Assembly (NCBI RefSeq): GCF_021462225.1
Contig: NC_061812.1
Span: forward strand, 46,977,363-47,041,362
Direction of reading: 5' to 3'
DNA length: 64,000 nucleotides
Source of the DNA: Girardinichthys multiradiatus
Lineage: Eukaryota > Chordata > Actinopteri > Cyprinodontiformes > Goodeidae
The notes under the pieces were generated by a model. The model worked only from the letters and a program-made list of their open reading frames with translations, was not told the origin of the DNA and ran no database searches. Below are positions 11,179-21,974 of the stretch, piece by piece. Positions within the stretch are counted from its first letter, which is position 1; the number at the start of each line of letters is the position of its first letter. The translations under genes were made by a program, and so were the position numbers.

Positions 11179-11810
11179 AGCTTCCTGGAGGGGAACATTG
11201 GCTGAGCTGCTGCTGCCAACAACTTAATGCTCACCTTATACAGATGACCCACTTGGCCCTGTCTTTCAGTGTTTAACCCTGTCTCTCCTAGATGTAAGCT
11301 ACTGGCTGAGCTTCTACTGTGACTAACTGTATGTGCTCTGTTTCATACTCTAACCTTGAAAGGTGGCTCAGAGTTCATCTGCTTAGCTGTCTTTCTTTTC
11401 TAAATGAAGCCTCTAAAGGAGCTATAACCATTAATATTTCACCTTTCTTTCCCATAGAAAGTACTCCTGGATCAGTGTTTCTGTGTTCTTTTTGTGTCTC
11501 TGCTCTGTACTCTGAAACCTCCAGTCAGTCGTGGCAGATGGCCCCTCACACTGAGCCTGGTTCTGGTTCAGGTGGAGGTTTCTTCCTGTTAAAAGGGAGT
11601 TTTCCTCTCCACTGTCACTACATGCATGCTGAATATGAAGGATTCCTGAAAAGTCTATGCAAGTGACTGTCCACTGTCGCTACATGCTCATCAAGGAGGA
11701 GTGAATGCTGCAAGTCAATGACTCGATGCAATCTCCTTGTTGATTTCGAGACATGTTTAACTCAGTAGCTGATGTGTGAGAGTTTTACTTCTTACATTGG
11801 TACAATATCA
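11179..11810 (+). mobile_element. L2-type LINE 3' region
   Basis: The stretch matches the 3' region at 24802-25340: ctgctgctgccaacaa, cttggccctgtctttc, tactcctggatcagtgtttc, cctggttctggttcaggtgg and aggtttcttcctgttaaaag. It is a non-coding LINE tail, even though one frame stays open for 115 codons. The end near 11810 is approximate. Confidence 0.65.
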
Positions 11811-11839
11811 CAATAAACAAACGTATATTTTACCTTTGG

Positions 11840-11968
11840 TTAACTGTGAGGAGGAAACTCTGTTCTGTCACCAAACAGAATCACACCAGCTGTGGAGGGA
11901 TTTAGGAGGTAATTGGCATCCACCTCTCCTGATGCATGGGCAGACACATTAAACAGGCTTGCAATATT
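11840..11968 (-). CDS. Candidate terminal exon of an unidentified minus-strand gene
   Basis: After an acceptor CAG (11969-11971) the minus strand reads 42 codons and a TAA at 11840. It starts NIASLFNVSAHAS and ends VILFGDRTEFPPHS. Codon choice looks coding. Its phase (0) matches the end of the exon-like segment at 16248-16374, so the two may be consecutive exons of one gene downstream of sypl1. I do not recognise the protein. It could also be an unprocessed relic. Confidence 0.4.
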   Translation of the reverse strand, partial: NIASLFNVSAHASGEVDANYLLNPSTAGVILFGDRTEFPPHS

Positions 11969-12169
11969 CTGCATAAGCAACATAATAATTTATAAATATT
12001 TAAAGTGGCTAAACTGTCTTTGCCAGCAAATCTGAACATTTGTTGATGTCAGTTTTAAAATGATGAAGTAAATGTTGACAAATAAGTGAAACATGAACTT
12101 AAAAAATACCTCTCCTATAAACTGCAGGTGTGGACAAAAGGAGCTATGTTTAAACAAAAGGATCAAATG

Positions 12170-12625
12170 TCTTTACAAAAATTCTTAAAAAAAAAAAGAA
12201 AATGCATTAAAATCAAATACAAAGGAGTGTGTCCCATCTATTCAGTCTAGGAGAATGATTTAACATCCGTTTTGCGGCAGTGGGTCATGTGACCTGAAAG
12301 CTATTGAAAAAAATCATGAAATTTCCTTATAAAAATATATAAAAAATTAAAATGCATGAAAATCAGATATAATTGAGTGTGTCTCATCTATTCAGTCTAG
12401 TTGAATGATTTTACATGAGTTGGTACCATGGGGTCATGTGACCTGAAAGCTATTGAAAAAAATCATGAAATTTCCTTATAAAAGTTTATAAAAAATTTAA
12501 AATGCATGAAAATCAGATATAATTGAGTGTGTCTCATCTATTCAGTCTAGTTGAATGATTTTACATGAGTTGGTACCATGGGGTCATGTGACCTAAAAGC
12601 TATTGAAAAAACTTGTGAATTTTGG
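12170..12625. repeat. Minisatellite, about 150-bp unit, three copies
   Basis: The unit begins gagtgtgtctcatctattca and runs through gggtcatgtgacct and aaagctattgaaaaaaatca. Copies start near 12226, 12379 and 12530. The last two are nearly identical and the first is more diverged. A related array lies at 52140-53334. Confidence 0.85.
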
Positions 12626-13657
12626 TGAAAAAACATCATAAAAACATGCCACAGGGAACTGGGAGTGTATGTTCTTATATTGTGATGAGCAATCACCAGC
12701 TCTCACATGTAGGCACACGTTCCTCCTTTTTTAATACCCGCAATTGCTTGAGCCAAACAGGCTATTCAGAGCACCACTACTACACAAACAGGGGTGTGGG
12801 AAGAGGAGAACAACTAGGAGTGATATAAATAATCTCCCAATTAACTAACAGTTGTGTATCAATGCTGAACCTAATCAGAACATTCGACTGCAGAGGCTTG
12901 ATGCTGTTGATTAAAGGAAACCACATTAATTTTGTAAAACCTTCTGTTGATTCACAATCCAAGTGACTATTCCAAATAGAGCTTTTTGCATTTGGTTCCT
13001 CATTAAATTCAAAAATGAGGCATATTTGTTATTTCTAAGAGCTTACAGTCACAGTGGTACTTCTCTCTTGTGAAACCATTTTCCGGGTTCTTTTCTGGAG
13101 GCAAACACAGTGTCTACCTTTAAAACAGACTTAAAACCTTTTCATAAGGATTAAGTTAGGCTTCATTTAAGTGATCATGAACTGTAGCTCAGTTCTGCTG
13201 TTTAGCCCTTGGTTTCTGGGAGGTGTCCCCTGGTGCACCCATACCCTCTGGTTTTGCCAAAAAGAATAGGCAAAAATTTCCATTTTAAAATGTGCAAAGT
13301 TAGTAAAGACGTAGCCCAAAAGACCTGCAGCTATAACTGAAGCAGGAGGTGGTCCTACAAAGTATTTCCTTATATAAATGCACTTCACATTTTTCAGATT
13401 TTTATTTGTAAAACAATTTGACAGCTATGCATGTTTTCAAATTATAAATCTAAAATCTATATAAAATTAATTCCAGTTTGTAGTTAAAATGTGACAAAAT
13501 GAGAAAAAGGGTGTAAATACTTGTCAGAAGCACTGTACATATTTGCTTCTTAATTAAAGTTTGAAGTTCCCCAGAAAAATGGCAAACACAACTCTAATAG
13601 CTTAGTTTATCAGTATAATAAATGTACTTAAATATTAATAATACACTTACCAATTTA
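12626..13657. other. Unassigned AT-rich stretch
   Basis: Short open frames on both strands show no recognised domain or splice context. Nothing else is identified. Confidence 0.35.
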
Positions 13658-13800
13658 GGGCAGCATGGTGGTGCAGTTGGTAGCAATGTTGCGTTGCAGC
13701 AAAAAGGTCCTGGATTAGACTCCTGGCCGGGGGTCTTCTGCATGGAGTTTGCATGTTCTCCTTGGGCATGTGTGGGTTCTCTCTAGGTACTTTGGCAGGA
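13658..13800 (+). mobile_element. tRNA-derived SINE (DANA/Mermaid-like)
   Basis: The sequence opens gggcagcatggtggtgcagt, an A-box-bearing tRNA-like head. It has a degenerate B box (gattagactcc) and the body ggggtcttctgcatggagtt, then catgttctcc and gtgggttctctc. This matches the common fish/vertebrate SINE form. The 3' tail is cut near 13800. Confidence 0.75.
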
Positions 13801-15329
13801 AAAAATAAATATCCAAGTTATTCTAAAAGTATTAAGATTTCAGAAAAACCATGTAAATCATGAATTATGTTAGGGCACTTGTAATAGCATAGTGTCTGGG
13901 AAATTACAAAAAATTTAACATTTTCAAACCACATTTAATAACTAAAGAGGTGTGTTCATTGCATTTTAAAACTGCCTTCCCATCATGCCTTGCTGTTGAT
14001 TAGGAGTAGCAGTGAGGCAGGGGAGGTTATGTGGAGGACAGTTTAGACTTTGACAGCTGGAGTATTTAACATGGCCCTAAACATACCTGGTTAAAATAAC
14101 TGCCTGTAACTGAAGAAGTCTGGCTAAATTTAGAGCACACTTGTAGAGTAGAAGCTATACTCTGTATAACAGTACTGCACTGATAGGTGTGAGGTCAAGA
14201 AAAATTCACACATAGATGTCTAATTTTATTTTATTTTATTGTGGTAAAGAGGGTGATTTAATTGAAATTAAACAACCTTGTTCTACTCCGTAAGCAAAGG
14301 TTTCCTCCTTTATCATCTCCCACAATTATAAAACGTGTAGTCTCTTGCCGATTGTAGTCATTCAGTTTCACATCAACAGTAGCAAGACCCTAATGTAGGG
14401 TATGTGAAGACATATTACGGTTTTCTGAGATTCTTTCAGCATTTTGCTTGCTGTTTTCAGGGTAAACCTGCTTGGAATGTCAGACCTGGGCGTCTTGGCA
14501 GTTGTTTTGTCCTCCACTTGTAGGCCATTTTACCTGCATCTTCCCATACCAGCTTAATGAGCTGTTCCATTTTTATTTCTGTATGCTGACCTCAGACACC
14601 TTTTGAGATCTCACTGTAAGTGACATTTTTAAAATATCAGAATATTAATAAAACACATGTTTACATGAGCTCAAGACCCTGAGTCAGAGATGCCAAATAG
14701 CTTCCTGAATTCAAGACAGTGAGGAAGATTCCTATTGTAGCAGTAATTCAAAATATCATGAGAGGATATACAGAGCTTGACAGTTAGCGATGAGGAGAAG
14801 ATGGTGCAGCCATGTTTGAGCAACAGTTATGAGCCAGTGTGGGGAAACCGATTGAGTGTACTAGTGGTTCTGCTAGCTAAGGATCCTTTCATACATAAAA
14901 TAAAACAAAATTATGTTGGATGATCATCTTGTAGAAGCTCAGCAAAACATTTTAAAACCCTCAGCTCCTAACCTTGCACCACCAAATAAAGGGTTCCAGA
15001 CATGTTTTTTTTCTTATAGTTTTGTGAAACTCAAAATCCTTAGAAGAGTTTTTGTTTCTGTGCGTTGGGAACACCACACGTTATATTCTAAATCAAACCA
15101 TGAAGAAAAGTGTATCAATCTTTTAATCAGATTATAGAAAATTAAGAAAAATAAACATTGGGCTGTTTAACAAGATAACAGTGTCTGCATTTTTCTCTAC
15201 AGACTTAAATATTTACTGTATGAACTAAAAAATCATTAGGATTTATCCTTCCTGTGAATCACTAAAACTGTTTAGTTATATATCTACTGTTTCTCAGTCA
15301 ACCAACATCTGGCACCTGTGAACATGTAT
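13801..15329. other. Unassigned stretch
   Basis: No gene is confirmed. The minus strand from about 14394 to 14259 is open after an acceptor-like ttag and ends in a TAA (ATVDVKLNDYNRQE in its first part), but it has no partner exon and does not fit between the candidate exons at 16.2 and 11.9 kb. Minus-strand sequence around 14400-14600 may be very old transposon debris. Confidence 0.3.
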
Positions 15330-15990
15330 TCCAGCCCAGGATGATTTGACAGCTTTCCACAATTTCTCTGCATTTCCTGGTTTTACCTCAGGAGCAATAT
15401 TTTTGATGTCATCAATCGGATTAAGGTCCTGGGATTGGACAGGCCACTCGATTGACTTTGTTGGTCTGGAACCAAGATGCTGCTTGCTTACTGGTGTGTT
15501 TTGGGTTGTCTTGTTGAAACACCCATATCAAGGCCATTTCCTCTTATGCATAAGGCAACATGACCTCAAGTATTTTGATATATGCAAACTGATCCATGAT
15601 ACCTTGTGTTCGATGAATAGGGCTGACAACATAGCGAGAGAAACATCCCCATATCATGATGCTTGAACCACCGTGCTTCTGTCTTCAGAGTACTGCAGCT
15701 TTACTTGTGTTTGAGAGTCATCTGACAGTCTGTGGCCTTTGACCCAAAAACAACAATCCTACTTTCATCAGTCTACAAAATGTTTCTCCATTTGTGTTTA
15801 GTCCAGTTGATGTGTTCTTTGGCAAACTATCCTCTTCAGGATGTCTTTGTATTAACTGTGAGACTTTGGGGGGACTTCTTCTTTGATTAGCTCCACACAG
15901 GTATCTTCTAATTGTCACAGTACTCACCGTTAACTTCAGACCTTCTTTGATCACCCTTGAGTTGATCATTGGCTGAGTCTTTGCCCTTCT
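15330..15990 (-). mobile_element. Old Tc1-like transposon fragment
   Basis: The minus strand contains degenerate transposase text: [20 protein letters not shown], then [12 protein letters not shown], which resembles the second DNA-binding subdomain of fish Tc1 transposases. Around 15660 it corresponds to the region before the HGGSSIM motif. Frames are heavily broken and no terminal repeats are clear; limits are approximate. Confidence 0.5.
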
Positions 15991-16247
15991 TCAATCCATT
16001 TCAATGGTAATCTTTAATTTTTATCCACTTTTCTGGTTTGGCTTTCCATTTTAAAGCATTAGGGATAATTTTAGCCAAACAGCTTTTAATTTTCCGCACT
16101 CCTATATACGTTTTCCCTTTCCAGAAGAATTGTCTTAATTAAAGTAAGCTGTTCTTCTTGGAACAACCTATTTTTTCAGTTACCGTATATCAAATTAAAA
16201 AAAAGTGTACAGTAATGAGTGCACTGACAAGAGCTCAAACTACTCAC

Positions 16248-16374
16248 ATTTGCCTGGTTACATCCAGTTTCTAAATTGTAGGTGAGAGAATCATTCCAAC
16301 AGGACTTGAAGTCCACGATCTTGTACACCAGGTTGCACCCAGAATGCACTGTGTGCAGGACAGTTGCACAATAC
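16248..16374 (-). CDS. Candidate internal exon of an unidentified minus-strand gene
   Basis: This 127-nt segment lies between an acceptor (ttatag) and a strong donor (gtgagt). It reads one base plus 42 codons: YCATVLHTVHSGCNLVYKIV, then FKSCWNDSLTYNLETGC. Four cysteines in this short stretch suggest an extracellular or luminal domain. The codon use (GTG, CTG, ATC, GAC, AAG) looks coding against an AT-rich background. It ends in phase 0, compatible with the segment at 11840-11968. The product is unknown. Confidence 0.4.
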
Positions 16375-17916
16375 CTATAAATCATTCAGCTTTATGTTCA
16401 TTAGATCCCAGTAATACTGTCTAATGACCTACAGTCACTATTTAGACTGACTGTTGGATGTTCCACTCACTACCTGTAACAGAATTGCTTTGCTCATGTC
16501 ACAACTCAGGCCCTCTGGTGCATGTTTTATACCAGCTCCTTGCAAACTCGTTCATGTTCATACTGATCATTGGTCTACATGTACCAAATGTGATCAGTCC
16601 TTCTGGGTGCTCATGCAGCAAAAAAAGAAACAGGAGACTAGCCAGTGGTGCAGCTCTTGTGTTTTAACATGCATCAATACAGAAAAGTAATTGCTTCCTT
16701 TTGTGCAAACTAGACATAAGAACAAAGTTCATTGCCAATAATCCACTAGAGGAACATACAACATATTACTGTGTGCAAGTAAATTTTAAAACTGCTGCTG
16801 AGAGTTTAATTGAAATCAATCATTTTCAATATGACATACTGCCCTGGTAGTGTTTAAAACATGCCATCCAAAATTCCCTCCACACAATTACATTCATTCC
16901 TGGTACAATGCAAGAATCAAATACCAAAACATAAGTGTCTGTGCCTGTCTGGTTACATGTATTTTTTAGCTGATAGCAGGAGGCATAAAGAGAGACAGAC
17001 ATCTGTCCATCAAACATGCTTGGTGTTTCAAAACTTACAATTAGAGTAAACATAGTTAGCTGAGAATTTAAACTGGACTAAAAAAATAAGGAAATAAAAG
17101 TAGTCACAGAGAAGCTGCATATTGAACCTTTTCTTCTGAGAAAACAGAAGGCAAGCTTAAAAAACCCAGTTGACCAATTAATGTTGATAAAATTCACATG
17201 AACTGTACATAAATAATATCACAGTAAGGCACATTTTGGTTCAAATGAAGATAATGCTTAGTGTTACTGAGCAGGTTCAACATTACATAACAGGAAATAG
17301 ACCAAGTTTGCCCTGATGCTTCCTTCACCTCCACTGTAGGCTCACTGAAATTCTGCCTAGATCTAGAATTTAATTGAAAATAAAAACAACTCATAATTGT
17401 TCACTTTCTAGGCTGAAATACAAAAGAAAAACTTTTGGAGTAAACTGTGGTGTGAATAAAAAGGTACAGTTGTGTTCTGTGGAAAACCCTCCAAAAAACA
17501 ACAAACATTTAGTGTGTTTCAACAGTTTAGACCATTGGTTGTCTGGTGTTTGTCATTAACTGTGGCCACAGTTCAGCAAAAGTCACGATTGTAAACCTAC
17601 TTGGATGGGTTATCATGGAGGAGCTCACACAGAAGAAAATGCACTACAGGTTTGCTTCACTAACCAACTGGATGTTCTAGATTACACAGTGTGAAAACAT
17701 TTAAGTTTGTATTTGCACTTAGTGTTTTAAAGACTCAATATTACAGAAAGATGACATAAAGAGCTGTTTGAAGAGAAGCCAAACCTTAAGCTATGTGATG
17801 GGAGCAGAAGAGAGGGTAAATAACAGATGGCCTTCTTTTGTTTCCATTTTGGCAGGTTAACATAAGAGATCATTGTATGGCACCATGTTGTGGGAAATGG
17901 CTAATCTTAAGGATGC
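16375..17916 (-). other. Downstream of sypl1 stop; probable 3' UTR then intergenic
   Basis: The stretch immediately left of 17917 is probably the sypl1 3' untranslated region. A candidate polyadenylation hexamer ATTAAA on the minus strand is at 17374-17369, and another is near 16810. No gene is recognised in the remainder. Confidence 0.35.
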
Positions 17917-18054
<138 letters not shown>

Positions 18055-18816
18055 CTAGAAAAGATATAAAAATTAGGAAGCCATAACAAATTATTGTTTT
18101 ACTTAAAACCAAGGTTACTTCCTTTTTTAAAGTATTTGTAAACTAACAGAAATTATTTGTTATGCAGAGAAAATACAACAATCACTTTTAGATTTGATAA
18201 GCTTGTGTTTCGGGGGGTATAGATCTTGTAGTATCTATGTTAAATGTGCTTATTTATGGGATGTTGCATGCAGCTTTTTGCATAGACTTGTACCACGCAT
18301 CAGTTCTGCCTTCAGTGATAGGATCCATGCATAACATGCAGTTATTTCTGTTCAGCACTCAACATGACAGGGTGCTTCCTAACCGTATCTAATGATAAAG
18401 ACACTGTTCAGTAAAGGATTTTTAGAATTTTCAACTCTATTATAAGACAGCATTATTAAATCCAGTGTAACTTAACTCATCATCCTGTGTTATATTTAAC
18501 ATAAAAAATGAAAGAAATGAATGACTTACAGATTGTTGAATAAACCAGTGTTGAAAACCAGACCCCAAGTTCCCCGGATCCTGGTACTTTTTCACCTTTC
18601 AACTTCTATTGAGCAATCTGAACCATCAAGTCCCCACATACTACACTGCACATCTCTTCCATACAGTCTAAACCACCACCTCAATTTTAACCCATTTCCC
18701 CACCCACAGACAAATTCACTATGGAAACAAAATATCTCATCAATGTCTTATTGTAGCTTCCAGGAACTACTGTGAGAAACACTGAATCAATTTTTGTCTC
18801 CTCATCAACAAAAATA

Positions 18817-20103
18817 AGATGTCTCGTCTCCTTCCGCTTATCCAGGACCAGGTCGCGGGGGCAGCAGACTCAGCAGAGACGCCCAGACGTCCCTCTCCCC
18901 AGACACCTCCTCCAGCTCCTCCAGGGGGAGCCCAAGGCGTTCCCAGGCCAGCCGAGAGACATAGTCCCTCCAGCGTGTCCTGGGCCGTCCCCTGGGCCTC
19001 CTCCTGGTGGGACGTGCCTGGAACACCTCCTGAGGAAGGCGTCCAGGAGGCATCCGGTATAGATGCCCGAGCCACCTCAACTGGCTCCTCTCGATGTGGA
19101 GGAGCAGCGGCTCTACTCCGAGCCCCTCCCGGATGGCTGAGCTCCTCACCCTATCTCTAAGGGAGTGCCCGGCCACCCTAAGGAGGAAGCTCATTTCAGC
19201 CGTTTGTATCCGGGATCTCGTTCTTTCGGTCATGACCCAAAGTTCATGGCCATAGGTGAGGGTAGGAACGTAGACCGACCGGTAAATCGAGAGCTTCGCT
19301 TTTCGGCTCAGCTCTCTCTTCACCACAACGGACCGGCACAGCGCACCCATTGCTGTGGCAGCCGCACCGATCCGTCTGTCGATCTGCCGCTTCATTTTTC
19401 CCCCACTCGTGAACTAGACCCCGAGATACTTAAACTCCTCCACTTGAGGCAGGAACTCACCTCCAACCTGAAGAGGACAAGCCACCCTTTTCTGGTCGAG
19501 AACCATGGCCTCGAACTTGGAGGAGCTGATCTTCATCCCAGCCGCTTCACACTCGGCTGCGTACCGCCTCATTGCATGCTGTAGGTCTTGGCTAGAGGGA
19601 GCCCGCAGGACCACGTCATCTGCAAAAAGAAGAGACGAAATCCACTGGTCCCCAAACCAGACCCCCTCCGGCCCTTGGCTGTGTCTAGAAATCCTGTCCA
19701 TAAAAGTTATGAACAGGACCGGTGACAAAGAGCAGCCCTGCTGGAGTCCAACATGCACCGGGATCAGGTCCAACTTAGTGCCGGCAATGCGGACCAAACT
19801 CCTGCTCCGCTCGTACAGGGACCAGATGGCCCTAATAAAGGGCCCCCGATTCCATACTCCTGGAGCACCCCCCACAGGGCATCATGAGGGACACAGTCGA
19901 ATGCCTTCTCCAGGTCCACGAAACACATGTGAACTGGTTGGGCAAACTCCCACAAACCCTCAAGCACCCTGTAGAGGGTATAGAGTTGGTCCAGTGTTCC
20001 ACGGCCGGGACGAAAACCACACTGCTCCTCCTGAAGCCGAGGTTTGACTATCGGCCGGACTCTCCTCTCCAATACCCTGGCGTAGGCCTTACTAGGGAGG
20101 CTG
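18817..20103 (-). mobile_element. RTE/Rex-type LINE, 5'-truncated, in sypl1 intron 5
   Basis: The minus strand encodes the second half of a non-LTR reverse transcriptase: CGFRPGRGTLDQLYTLYRVL, VDLEKAFDCVPHD, GCSLSPVLFITFMDRISRH, the active-site box LLFADDVVL, then the long C-terminal part ending with RGRPRTRWRDYVSRLAWERL. The 3' end (cgacctggtcctggataagc on the minus strand) is the usual end of this fish LINE. A TAG interrupts the frame after EEFKYLGV (near 19416), and the frame shifts near 19770-19875. It is inactive. The clade label is from resemblance only. Confidence 0.85.
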
Positions 20104-20293
20104 ATGTTTCCTTTCTAAACATGATTCTACCACAACATGATTGACTATCACAACTACGAGGGTCTCCAACTTCTACTTGTTAAGAAAATTCAACTGCCCT
20201 AACTGTCCTGTAAACAAGTGTGTTCACACTTCGGATCTGGACTGATAGTAGAAGTTAATGAATCCTGCACAACCTGTCCTCGTCAAAACTTAC

Positions 20294-20464
20294 CACTGAA
20301 GCATTCAGGCGGCCCATGAAAGGAAACTCTCCAGCTTCACAATGTGGGTATAATTCTGCTAGGTGGTCGGGGCTGGTGGACCATTTGACATCAGTCAGGC
20401 CCTTGCCCCATGCTGAGGAGGACACAAGCCACAGGAAAGCAAAGGCAGCAGTCATCAGCAGGTC
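20294..20464 (-). CDS. sypl1: sypl1 coding exon 5: TM3 and second luminal loop
   Basis: The exon is flanked by ctaccag (acceptor) and gtaagt (donor), both in phase 0. It encodes 57 residues beginning DLLMTAAFAFLWLVSSSAWG, then KGLTDVKWSTSPDHLAELYP, the third membrane helix and luminal loop 2. The family signature FLWLVS.SAW.K.LTD is clear. Mammalian SYPL1 has two cysteines in this loop; here only one remains (PHCEAGEF), and the loop is about seven residues shorter. A glycosylation sequon (NAS) precedes the exon end. Confidence 0.93.
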
Positions 20465-21002
20465 CTGGTAGAAATAAAAAGTTCAACTGAGTATGTTTGC
20501 ATACATATATGCATATATAAAGTGGTGTGCAATCATAGTAGGCAAGGTAGACCCCACCAACTCTAGGCCATTTGAAAAAAGTAATTTTAACATCATCTGT
20601 CAACTTATATTATTTTGAGCACCTTAAAATAATTTATTCTCCTTAAGACAGCATCAGGAAACCCTTAGTTAAAGATAACTTCATAGAAATAACTCAACAT
20701 TGTCTCCTTTCTGGTCAGGTAGGTGGCTGGACAAGTTTTTTTCTCAGTACAGTGAATCACTTGAGCCTCTCGGCATCAAATCAATATTACCTATGAATTT
20801 GTTTGAGTATGCACAAACTGCTGAAAAAGGCAGCCTGCTGTGCTGTCTTTATGCTAACATAGATTTTTATGTTTCTTAAAATGTTGGGCTAGGTAGCAAG
20901 AGGACGCCTCAGGTTAAGTCTACAGGTTTTATTTGAAGAACTGAAGGAGGAGATGCATGGACATTATCACATTGGAAAAAAAACTTCGTCATTATGTCAT
21001 CT

Positions 21003-21145
21003 CTCAAAAAGGCCTTGATTGGGCACGCTTGGTAGAGCCCCTGGACCCAGGCCTTAGTCCTCCAGACGCATGTCTTCCCCCTCTCTCCACCAATTTCCTA
21101 TCTGCCTATTTCAGATAAATAAATAAAAGCCACTGGTGTCACAAA
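21003..21145 (+). mobile_element. Truncated tRNA-derived SINE
   Basis: The segment contains the fish SINE body phrases gcatgtcttccccctctctc and ccaatttcctatctgcc, ending in an aataaataaaag tail. The tRNA-like head is reduced to ttggtagagcccctggaccc. It lies in sypl1 intron 4. Confidence 0.55.
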
Positions 21146-21389
21146 AAAGGCTTTGATGGTTACATCAAATTCCAATTTGATCCTAGTTATAACTGTAGGC
21201 AAGTTCAGTTTTAGTTATAATTTTAATCAGAATAAAAATATATTTATGTATTTGAAAACACCCAGCCAAATACATCGAACCAGTGACTTTACAGCCATCC
21301 CTCATACTGAGCATGTATGTGGCGACAGCAGAAAGGAACAATGCCCTTTTAACAGGAAGAAACCTCCAGCAGAAGTGGGTTCAATGGTA

Positions 21390-21974
21390 GGGACCATTTG
21401 CTGCTACTAGACTATTGTAATTCTTTACTATCAGGATGTCCACAAAATGCAGTTAAAAGCCTTCAGCTGATTCAAAATGCAGCAGCAAGAGTTCTGATGA
21501 AAATTAAAAAGAGAGATCATATTTCTCCTATTTTAGCTTTCCTTCATTGGCTCCCTGTTAAATCCAGAATAGAATTTAAAATTTTTAAAATTCTCCTCCT
21601 CACATATAAAGCCCTTAATGATCAGCTCCATCATACATCAGAGATCTGATTGTTCCATACGTTCCTAACATAGCACTTCGTTCTCGGACTGCATGTTTAC
21701 TGGTGGTTCCTAGAGTCTCTAGGAGTAGAATGGGAGGCACATCCTTTAGTTATCGGGCTCCTCTCCTGTGGAACCAGCTCCCAGATTTAGTCCGTGAGGC
21801 AGACACCCCGTCTACTTTTAAGGCTAGGCTTAAAACTTTCCTTTTTGATGAAGCTTATACTTAAAGTGGCTAAGGTTATCCTTAGCTATCTCTGTAGTTA
21901 TGCTGCTATGGGTTTCTACTGCAGCATAACTCATTCTGCTACTTTCTCCTGCTATTCTCATTCTGCATTATATA
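21390..21974 (+). mobile_element. L2-type LINE 3' part, split by two Tc1 insertions
   Basis: The plus strand reads LLLDYCNSLLSGCPQNAVKS, IQNAAARVLMKIKKRDHISP and LHWLPVKSRIEFK, the C-terminal portion of an L2-type reverse transcriptase, with stops further on. The sequence stops at the Tc1 end at 21975 and resumes at 24802. A short minus-oriented piece of L2 tail (about 21325-21389) precedes it. Confidence 0.8.

Noticed and set aside
11319..11666. 115-codon plus-strand frame with PHTEPGSGSGGGFFLLKGSF
   Set aside because: It is the repeated L2 tail; the same text recurs in the opposite orientation at 36.4-36.6 kb.
14259..14394. Exon-like minus-strand segment ending in TAA
   Set aside because: Its phase and stop do not fit between the candidate exons at 16.2 and 11.9 kb, and no donor or partner exon was found.
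18772..19160. Plus-strand frames over the LINE at 18.8-20.1 kb
   Set aside because: They are shadows of the minus-strand reverse transcriptase, whose conserved motifs fix the true strand.
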